A stretch of 24,099 bases of DNA, taken from positions 1 to 24,099 of IMG/VR virus record IMGVR_UViG_3300020433_000048; one strand, 5' to 3'. Position 1 is the stretch's first letter. Every line of letters starts with the position of its first letter. Origin of the DNA: a virus. The notes beneath the pieces were generated by a model that saw only the letters and a list, made by a program, of their open reading frames with translations, was not told the origin of the DNA and made no database searches. This document shows positions 7,245 through 11,590 of this stretch, piece by piece. The position numbers were made by a program, and so were the translations under genes.

Positions 7245-8132
7245 TTAGTTTTTGATGTTGTATCTAGCAATTAGTTTGTTGTAAGCTTCATCCTTATTAT
7301 ACTGTGTATTGTTAGCAATGTCAAGTAAAAGTTGCTTTAAGAATACATTTTCATCTGCTGATATACCTACAACTCTGCCTGACTTAGAACCTTTAGCTTT
7401 AGCAGGTGCTTTTTTAGGTGCAACTAGCTTGTTAGCTTTCATCTTAGCTACAACAGGTGCGTCCTTCATAGACTTTTTAGCGTTTGCGATAGCCTTATCT
7501 ATATTTGCTTGTTCTTGAGCTCTCTGTTCTGGTGTAGTAGAGAAGTCATATACTGGTAAGTCTGTTTTGATTGGTGTTTGTGTCATGGTGGTAATAAATG
7601 ATGGTTTGCGTGATGGTATGCGTAGATAGTTGGTAGCTAGCCACGGCTTGGTGTTGAGATACTGCTTGTATGCAGTAATAGTGTCGATAGTAGTATCGAA
7701 CTTGATAGACTCTGGCATGGCACGTGTGAAGTCTACGACCTTGCGTGATGCTTGTGAAAGATCGCCAACAATCTCGTAGTCAAAGCAGTTGTACCATATG
7801 CGCTGTGCTTGACATATAACGTCGTAACAGGTATGTACCTTGCCGTAGCGTTGGTAATACTCGTCGCATAGTGCAACGCCGTGTAATATGAGCCATGCAA
7901 GATTGTTTTGGTTGGCAGCAGCCCATTGTGTACAAGGGTGGTTGCGAAACGCACCGTGAGATGTACGATAAGGTGTGCCGTCTTGCTTGTATAGTTTGCC
8001 GACGCCGTAGTACCAGTCGCTGTATATAATGGACAGCATCTGGCAAGTCTCGAGTGGCATCTTGACTATGTGCTTGTCTGGTAGGTTGCGAGCTGACTGT
8101 ACTGGGCAGCGGTCTGTAACAAAGATATTCAT
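7245..8132 (-). CDS. Pyrimidine-dimer-glycosylase-like phage protein with Lys/Ala-rich extension
   Basis: A 295-residue protein. The N-terminal about 165 residues (MNIFVTDRCPVQSARNLPDK, HIVKMPLETCQMLS, TQWAAANQNNLAWLILHG, YYQRYGKVHTC) follow a pattern common in phage proteins often annotated as pyrimidine dimer DNA glycosylase (T4 endonuclease V-like). The catalytic Thr2 of T4 endonuclease V is not present, so repair activity is uncertain. From about residue 182 the protein changes to a low-complexity Lys/Ala/Pro part (KAPAKAKGSKSGR) and a short helical end, looking like a fused second domain; MTQTPIKTD at about 182 could be an internal start. A consensus-like promoter sits directly before the ATG, and no ribosome site is visible. 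Confidence 0.75.
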   Translation of the reverse strand: MNIFVTDRCPVQSARNLPDKHIVKMPLETCQMLSIIYSDWYYGVGKLYKQDGTPYRTSHGAFRNHPCTQWAAANQNNLAWLILHGVALCDEYYQRYGKVHTCYDVICQAQRIWYNCFDYEIVGDLSQASRKVVDFTRAMPESIKFDTTIDTITAYKQYLNTKPWLATNYLRIPSRKPSFITTMTQTPIKTDLPVYDFSTTPEQRAQEQANIDKAIANAKKSMKDAPVVAKMKANKLVAPKKAPAKAKGSKSGRVVGISADENVFLKQLLLDIANNTQYNKDEAYNKLIARYNIKN

Positions 8133-8138
8133 ATACTT

Positions 8139-8167
8139 ATTATAGTCTAAATATCACAAATTGTCGA
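8139..8167 (-). promoter_or_regulatory. Sigma70-like promoter abutting the glycosylase-like gene
   Basis: The minus strand shows TCGACA (8167-8162), a 17-base spacer, then TATAAT (8144-8139), a near-consensus promoter for host RNA polymerase. The predicted start point falls on or next to the ATG at 8132, implying a leaderless or very short-leader message. The -35 lies within the 3' end of the previous gene. Confidence 0.55.
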
Positions 8168-8401
8168 CCTTTTGTCAGGATTCTCAGATATATTATCTGG
8201 GACTCTTCTTGAGTATAGTTCATCACTCCACTCGTAGTTCTGTGCCCGCTTATATCTGGCATCTGACTCCTGTACGTAGACAAACATTGCGTCTTCACGT
8301 ATCTTGTTAGCTACGAATACGTCCACAGGTACTTGATTGTCCTGTATCATATCATACTCGTCCTGAGTGATGGCTAGTTCTGGTATGTAAATGTGTGGCA
8401 T
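8147..8401 (-). CDS. 84-aa early protein, unknown function
   Basis: An acidic, soluble 84-residue protein starting MPHIYIPELAITQDEYDMIQ. No family is recognised. The start overlaps the upstream stop as TAATG at 8401, so translation is probably coupled. The C-terminal codons overlap the -35 region of the promoter for the next gene. Confidence 0.75.
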   Translation of the reverse strand: MPHIYIPELAITQDEYDMIQDNQVPVDVFVANKIREDAMFVYVQESDARYKRAQNYEWSDELYSRRVPDNISENPDKRSTICDI

Positions 8402-8625
8402 TAGTCGTCCTCCTCGTCGTATTCTTCTCGTCCGTCTGCTATCTCTAAGCAGAAGTATTCTAGCAGTTGTCTAACTGTGTAATCAGGATACTCTAGCATA
8501 TCTTCCATGAAACTAGCGAATGATCGCCTAGTGCCGTCGACCATGTAGTAGTACTCCTGTATGTAGTCGGACTGCCATTTGAGTTGTTCTGGCGTTTGTG
8601 TTGGTGTCGGTAGTGATTGTGACAT
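8401..8625 (-). CDS. 74-aa acidic early protein, unknown function
   Basis: Starts MSQSLPTPTQTPEQLKWQSD and ends in the strongly acidic DGREEYDEEDD. Mostly helical by residue pattern, no membrane segment. Both ends are coupled by TAATG overlaps (8625 and 8401). A small acidic protein could act as a DNA mimic or inhibitor, but that is speculation. Confidence 0.75.
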   Translation of the reverse strand: MSQSLPTPTQTPEQLKWQSDYIQEYYYMVDGTRRSFASFMEDMLEYPDYTVRQLLEYFCLEIADGREEYDEEDD

Positions 8626-8804
8626 TACATCATCTCCCCGAAAACTAAAAATGGCTTGGCGTTATTGTTGTGCATCTCCCTCTTTTTAATGGCTTGATAT
8701 GTTGGATAAGGGCAATCTGTCCATGTGTCATGGCTAATCATCCAATCGTACGCCAATAGGTATGGTATCATGTCCTTGTCGTCTATGTATGTGTTAAATC
8801 CCAT
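8625..8804 (-). CDS. 59-aa early protein, unknown function
   Basis: Starts MGFNTYIDDKDMIPYLLAYD and ends AKPFLVFGEMM. The stop overlaps the next ATG as TAATG at 8625. The first 11 bases overlap the upstream gene. The residue mix, rich in aromatic residues, suggests a compact globular protein. No family is recognised. Coupling at the 3' end and exact fit between its neighbours support it as a real gene. Confidence 0.75.
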   Translation of the reverse strand: MGFNTYIDDKDMIPYLLAYDWMISHDTWTDCPYPTYQAIKKREMHNNNAKPFLVFGEMM

Positions 8805-8982
8805 GTGTTTTCTCCTCGTATAGTATTCTTTCTAGTCTTGTAATGTGTAGCTGTAAGTTTTCAGCGTGCTTGTATAGTTCATCGCCCTCGTCACCAAACT
8901 CGTTGTCGATCTCGTCCAGTAATGTAGCGACACCTATACTAGCTTGGTATAGTGAGTCTTGCCAAGCCGGTACTCGTATCAT
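8794..8982 (-). CDS. 62-aa helical early protein, unknown function
   Basis: Starts MIRVPAWQDSLYQASIGVAT and is predicted to be almost all alpha-helical, with heptad-like spacing in the second half (LQLHITRLERILYEEK). The ATG overlaps the upstream stop (ATGA, 8979-8982). No family is recognised; a coiled-coil binding partner is plausible. Confidence 0.75.
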   Translation of the reverse strand: MIRVPAWQDSLYQASIGVATLLDEIDNEFGDEGDELYKHAENLQLHITRLERILYEEKTHGI

Positions 8983-9413
8983 GACTTACCTCCGTCTATT
9001 ACTTGTAACTGTTTCTTTCTATGCTCTAGGTCAATGGACAACTGCCAATCTTCGACCTCTTTGTATGTTTTATGTATCAAGTCATGTGACTGAGCAAGAT
9101 CATAACATACTGTAGCTATGAACAGGTATATTACGTCCCTGATGAAATAAGTCTGTAAAGCAAACCTATCCTCCTCTTCAAGACCTCTTTGTGCCTTGTT
9201 GTATGCTTGCTGTATGTCTGCGTAGTACTCAAATGTTGTTGCGTCATCAAGTAACCAATGGTGTACGTCGCTGTTATGTTCTTTGTAGAAACTCATGATG
9301 TCCTTGGTGTCCTGATGGTGTACGAACGCATCATTGCTGTGATCGTGTATGATTCTCTTGACCTCTACAGGTGTGTATGCACCCATGATCTCTTCTACTG
9401 CCTTGTTTGTCAT
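8979..9413 (-). CDS. 144-aa early protein, unknown function
   Basis: A soluble, mostly helical protein (MTNKAVEEIMGAYTPVEVKR; HWLLDDATTFEYYADIQQAY). One moderately hydrophobic segment (VIYLFIATVCYDLA, about residues 90-105) is more like a buried helix than a membrane span. No family is recognised. The ATG overlaps the upstream stop (ATGA) and the stop overlaps the downstream ATG (ATGA), so it sits in a coupled chain. Confidence 0.78.
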   Translation of the reverse strand: MTNKAVEEIMGAYTPVEVKRIIHDHSNDAFVHHQDTKDIMSFYKEHNSDVHHWLLDDATTFEYYADIQQAYNKAQRGLEEEDRFALQTYFIRDVIYLFIATVCYDLAQSHDLIHKTYKEVEDWQLSIDLEHRKKQLQVIDGGKS

Positions 9414-9577
9414 TTGATTTCTTCTCCTTTGCTATTGAATGATTTGTCTAAGTCTGGTACGTATAGTACTCCGTCCTCCTTGAGATGTGAAATCATCAAG
9501 TTGAACCATTTGTTGTTGATGTCATGAAAGACCCCTTCTGGTAAGTCCTTGTAGTATTTCTGTGACCATTGTATCAT
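9410..9577 (-). CDS. 55-aa early protein, unknown function
   Basis: Starts MIQWSQKYYKDLPEGVFHDI and ends NSKGEEIK. The start is coupled to the upstream DUF3574-like gene by TAATG at 9577; the stop overlaps the following ATG as ATGA (9410-9413). It fits exactly the gap between its neighbours. The C-terminal codons include AAAGGAGAAG, which can also serve as the ribosome site of the next gene. No family is recognised. Confidence 0.75.
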   Translation of the reverse strand: MIQWSQKYYKDLPEGVFHDINNKWFNLMISHLKEDGVLYVPDLDKSFNSKGEEIK

Positions 9578-9858
9578 TAGATAAACTCCATTGGTGATGT
9601 TGTGAAATGACCTACAGCTTCTTGGTCAAACATGTCCTTGTAGTGCCAAGCGACATCCTCTACCTTGTCTTGGTTGGTAGTGTTGATAATAACTATCTTG
9701 GTATCTTCTAAGTCAGACTGCCATGTTCCCACTGCGTCCTGTATAGTATACCCGTCAAAGTTAGCATCAAGTACTTCCTGACAATACATTTGCCAGTCTA
9801 AGTCTGTGACGTAACCGCCGTCTGGCTTGTTACGACCTAGTGTTAAGTGATGTAGCAT
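9577..9858 (-). CDS. DUF3574-like small protein
   Basis: A 93-residue protein. The run LGRNKPDGGYVTDLDWQMYC, then TIQDAVGTWQSDLEDTKIVI and DVAWHYKDMFDQEAVG, resembles DUF3574, whose members share a LGxxKPDG-xVT-xxW start, a D-x-GxW block and a Y-xxFxQE-V end. Molecular function of that family is not known to me. The ATG is preceded by AGGACGCAGTT, a ribosome site like that before the 10328 gene. It overlaps the upstream 38-aa frame by 16 bases, and its stop forms TAATG with the next gene. Confidence 0.7.
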   Translation of the reverse strand: MLHHLTLGRNKPDGGYVTDLDWQMYCQEVLDANFDGYTIQDAVGTWQSDLEDTKIVIINTTNQDKVEDVAWHYKDMFDQEAVGHFTTSPMEFI

Positions 9859-9959
9859 AACTGCGTCCTAGCTGATGTGTGTGATTGATAGTTGTATAAG
9901 TTTATGAACTCTTGTGGTGTGAAGAGTAGTAAACTAAGTAGTATTGTATATGTAAGCAT
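9843..9959 (-). CDS. 38-aa leader-like hydrophobic peptide, unknown function
   Basis: Starts MLTYTILLSLLLFTP. The N-terminal 14 residues could be a short membrane anchor or signal. Support comes from a strong ribosome site (GGAGGAC) directly before the ATG and a sigma70-like promoter 15 bases further up, so it would be the first gene on that message. It overlaps the next gene by 16 bases. Confidence 0.55.
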   Translation of the reverse strand: MLTYTILLSLLLFTPQEFINLYNYQSHTSARTQLCYIT

Positions 9960-9973
9960 TGTCCTCCATTATT

Positions 9974-10002
9974 ATTATAGCAAATATTATATGATAAGTC
10001 AT
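9974..10002 (-). promoter_or_regulatory. Sigma70-like early promoter with extended -10
   Basis: The minus strand carries ATGACT (10002-9997), a 17-base spacer, then TGC-TATAAT (TATAAT at 9979-9974). The TGn before TATAAT makes an extended -10. It lies 15 bases before the ATG of the 38-aa gene and just beyond the stop of the 105-aa gene, so it starts a second early transcription unit. Confidence 0.65.
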
Positions 10003-10010
10003 GAGTATTT

Positions 10011-10328
10011 TTACTCAAAAGTTATCTTGTCTCCGTATGGTGTGTAAACTGTGACCTTAGTCGTGTACTCACCTAGTTCAGCATTGAGTAGTGCTGTAGC
10101 GATAGTCTGTTCGTTGGTCATTGATAGTACTGACTGATCGAGTACGTCCGTAAACTCTGCACGTGTCAGATGTAATGCGACCTCATTCTGTGTCTTGTCT
10201 GTCTCTGACTCTGTGTATGTTAAGTCACAGGCGTCCAACAGCTCCTCGCAGTCGCAGTCTATCTCTATGTAGAAGTCATAAGTACCCTGCGTCCTTGACC
10301 ACTCTCGCTTTTCGTCCTTGTATGGCAT
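10011..10328 (-). CDS. 105-aa acidic early protein, unknown function
   Basis: A strongly acidic soluble protein (MPYKDEKREWSRTQGTYDFY; EIDCDCEELLDACDLTYTES). Alternating hydrophobic residues suggest several beta strands, with two helices in the middle. Three cysteines lie close together (C30, C32, C39 approx). No family is recognised. The ATG follows GAGGACGCAATT, a clear ribosome site, and a promoter lies about 55 bases upstream, so it is the first gene of its unit. Acidic early proteins of T7-like phages can mimic DNA (Ocr), but no sequence similarity to Ocr is visible. Confidence 0.78.
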   Translation of the reverse strand: MPYKDEKREWSRTQGTYDFYIEIDCDCEELLDACDLTYTESETDKTQNEVALHLTRAEFTDVLDQSVLSMTNEQTIATALLNAELGEYTTKVTVYTPYGDKITFE

Positions 10329-10380
10329 AATTGCGTCCTCGTGTAATGATTGTGATGGTAAATAAAAATCTGTCTCTATA

Positions 10381-10394
10381 CCTCTATTATAGCA
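10381..10394 (-). promoter_or_regulatory. Early promoter, extended -10 (TGCTATAAT)
   Basis: The minus strand reads ATGCTATAATAGAGG here, with TATAAT at 10391-10386. No good -35 is seen at 16-18 bases, so it would depend on the extended -10. The segment 10373-10395 is identical at 22 of 23 bases to 10926-10948, meaning the promoter core has been duplicated. It serves the 105-aa gene. Confidence 0.6.
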
Positions 10395-10424
10395 TCTTAT
10401 CGTGAGACTAACTTGATATGTGTG

Positions 10425-10515
10425 GAATCTCTGATAAGAATAATAAGTATAATGAGTCGCATGAGACTGATTGTGATAATGAGTGTGAGTCTCAAACTGG
10501 ACTCAAACTAGACTC
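10425..10515 (-). repeat. GANTC-rich short-repeat block 1
   Basis: A non-coding 91-bp stretch containing five GANTC sites (10425, 10454, 10487, 10500, 10511). On the minus strand two tandem 11-mers, GAGTCTAGTTT and GAGTCCAGTTT, are followed by GAGACTCACAC. It holds one copy of the 9-bp palindrome TGAGTCTCA (10486-10494). It lies between the 65-aa gene stop and the next promoter, filling most of the 10329-10513 gene-free interval. Confidence 0.7.
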
Positions 10516-10711
10516 ACATCACTTTCTTATGTGTCTTAAATGTATTATTGTTACGCTTTATAAACTTTGGTGTGCGTTTATAATTAATTGTAGATGGTAA
10601 CACAGTATATGTCACTTCTTTACAATTCTCTTGTAAGTGCGTAATCGAATCATGTAACTGTTTGTAATATTCTGTTGAATGTTTATAAAACTTAAAGCGT
10701 TGATGATTCAT
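10514..10711 (-). CDS. 65-aa basic early protein, unknown function
   Basis: A basic 65-residue protein starting MNHQRFKFYKHSTEYYKQLH with a lysine/asparagine-rich C-terminus (FIKRNNNTFKTHKKVM). No family is recognised; the charge suggests nucleic-acid binding. The ATG overlaps the upstream stop as TAATG at 10711, so it is the second gene of the first early unit. Confidence 0.7.
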   Translation of the reverse strand: MNHQRFKFYKHSTEYYKQLHDSITHLQENCKEVTYTVLPSTINYKRTPKFIKRNNNTFKTHKKVM

Positions 10712-10905
10712 TAGGCAAACACCATAGTCGCTTTAGTCACAGGTTGAGACACTACTGTAATACCTAGAGTCTTAAGTGACGCAATGTCTTTCTCATTGAT
10801 AGTCTTTTTACCTGTTAAGGATTGTAAAGCTTGTGCTTGTACTGAATCTGTAACATAGTGTAATGTTTTGCCGAAGGCTGTCTTAGGTTGTGTCTTGATG
10901 GTCAT
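10711..10905 (-). CDS. 64-aa first early protein, unknown function
   Basis: Starts MTIKTQPKTAFGKTLHYVTD and ends TKATMVFA. No family is recognised. It has an AAGGAG ribosome site 9 bases before the ATG and a good promoter (10939-10968) about 34 bases upstream, making it the first gene expressed when the presumed left end enters the cell. First early genes of T7-like phages commonly counter host defence or take over host functions; that role is inference from position only. Confidence 0.75.
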   Translation of the reverse strand: MTIKTQPKTAFGKTLHYVTDSVQAQALQSLTGKKTINEKDIASLKTLGITVVSQPVTKATMVFA

Positions 10906-10938
10906 GTTTTGGAATCTCCTTTATCTCTCTATGCCTCT

Positions 10939-10968
10939 ATTATAGCATTATTATTCTGAGATTGTCAT
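10939..10968 (-). promoter_or_regulatory. Main early promoter (sigma70-like, extended -10)
   Basis: The minus strand carries ATGACA (10968-10963), an 18-base spacer and TGC-TATAAT (TATAAT at 10944-10939). ATGACA matches the TTGACA consensus at 5 of 6 bases and the -10 is perfect. Its position fits the T7 early promoters A1-A3. The downstream leader carries AAGGAG before the ATG at 10905. Confidence 0.7.
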
Positions 10969-10998
10969 GAGATTTTATCAGTCCCACACATCTAATTT

Positions 10999-11226
10999 GA
11001 GTCGCACATGATTGTGAGTCTCAGTCTAATACTGATTGAGACTGGACTAAGACTGAGATGCCAACAGATCGTGACACATTGTAACAGTCTCAGATTGCGT
11101 CCATGTTGCGTATGAGTGTGATCGGCGTACCGCACTTGACGAGTCTTACCATGAGTCTACCCTAGACTGCGTCCTAGTTTCGCTGAGACTCACTGGACTC
11201 GTCGGACTCGCTGAGACTCATGATTC
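10999..11226 (-). repeat. GANTC-rich short-repeat block 2
   Basis: A non-coding stretch of 228 bp with nine GANTC sites (10999, 11016, 11141, 11153, 11187, 11196, 11205, 11215, 11222). It includes a perfect 12-bp direct repeat CGCTGAGACTCA (11181-11192 and 11209-11220), two GGACTCG words 9 bases apart (11195, 11204), and three copies of the 9-bp palindrome TGAG(A/T)CTCA (11015, 11184, 11212). It resembles in placement the short repeats near the T7 terminal repeat, but the sequence word is different. Confidence 0.75.
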
Positions 11227-11228
11227 CT

Positions 11229-11237
11229 ATTATAACA
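11229..11237 (-). promoter_or_regulatory. Possible upstream early promoter (extended -10)
   Basis: The minus strand reads TGTTATAAT here, an extended -10 word. No -35 is visible at normal spacing. It would transcribe through repeat block 2 into the first early gene. Supported mainly by being the fourth TGnTATAAT word in the early control regions. Confidence 0.4.
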
Positions 11238-11298
11238 GGGACGGCAATGGGGGAAATGCGACCTACCTCCGTCGTATATATGACCAGACAAAATTATG

Positions 11299-11454
11299 TC
11301 ATTTTTTACGGAATAGGGATTCTAGGTATTGTTTTTTGAGCTGTAATCGCTGTTCTTGAAGACTTAACAGAGGCCACTTGTTAATCTTAAGTGCTATCTT
11401 TGTTTTTCTCCATCTATTCAGTAATATACGCTCTATAGCTGCGAATATTCTCAT
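11299..11454 (-). CDS. Possible 51-aa basic protein in the genome-end junction
   Basis: An ATG at 11454 opens a 51-residue frame (MRIFAAIERILLNRWRKTKI; end QYLESLFRKK). It is very basic and could form an amphipathic helix. No ribosome site precedes it, and an in-frame stop lies 11 codons upstream, so no longer version exists. The start is otherwise isolated, unlike the coupled genes elsewhere. It may be chance; if real it would be the last gene before, or the first after, the genome end. Confidence 0.3.
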   Translation of the reverse strand: MRIFAAIERILLNRWRKTKIALKINKWPLLSLQEQRLQLKKQYLESLFRKK

Positions 11455-11517
11455 GTTTTGGAGTTTGTGTAAGTGTATTAAGAGTTATCCACTCATAGGA
11501 TAACCGGTGTTATGATA

Positions 11518-11539
11518 GGAGGAGATGTTAGTCTCCTCC
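11518..11539 (-). terminator. Hairpin after large terminase (possible terminator)
   Basis: GGAGGAGA (11518-11525) and TCTCCTCC (11532-11539) form a perfect 8-bp stem with a 6-base loop. It lies 52 bases after the terminase stop, where the late transcript should end. No U run follows on the minus strand (TATCAT), so classic intrinsic termination is unproven. It could instead stop the phage polymerase or mark RNA processing. Confidence 0.45.
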
Positions 11540-11565
11540 ATAGGGGTCGAGTCCACCCTTCTCTT

Positions 11566-11590
11566 CCCCTGTATAAGTGCGTGATCGACT
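11566..11590 (-). promoter_or_regulatory. Candidate phage-RNA-polymerase promoter, copy B (phiOR-like position)
   Basis: The minus strand reads AGTCGATCACGCA then CTTATACAGGGG, 23/25 identical to 4895-4919. It starts directly after the large terminase stop codon, so it is not constrained by coding. T7 carries its phiOR promoter between gene 19 and the right end, the equivalent place. It is followed by GAAGAGAAGGG, a purine-rich start like that of T7 transcripts. Function inferred. Confidence 0.55.

Larger units (their letters stand above)
10906..11590. other. Genome-end junction: mostly non-coding control region
   Basis: This 685-bp stretch lies between the large terminase (last gene of T7-like genomes) and the first early gene. 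It contains the candidate phage promoter B, a perfect 8-bp-stem hairpin, a possible 51-aa frame, two extended -10 promoters and a dense GANTC repeat block. By analogy with T7 it should contain the terminal repeat and both genome ends, joined here by assembly or circularisation. No exact terminus can be placed from sequence alone. Confidence 0.65.

Noticed and set aside
10418-10600. 60-codon plus-strand frame in the repeat region
   Set aside because: Overlaps repeat block 1 and the opposite gene; no ribosome site and no neighbours on that strand.
11174-11221. 15-codon frame from ATG 11221 through repeat block 2
   Set aside because: Ser/Glu product simply reflects the GAGTC repeats, and the predicted transcript start would fall on the ATG itself.
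11258-11280. T7-promoter-like text ATACGAC-n5-TAGG on the minus strand
   Set aside because: Partial match with shifted spacing; the polymerase specificity loop differs from T7 and the 25-bp element is a better candidate.
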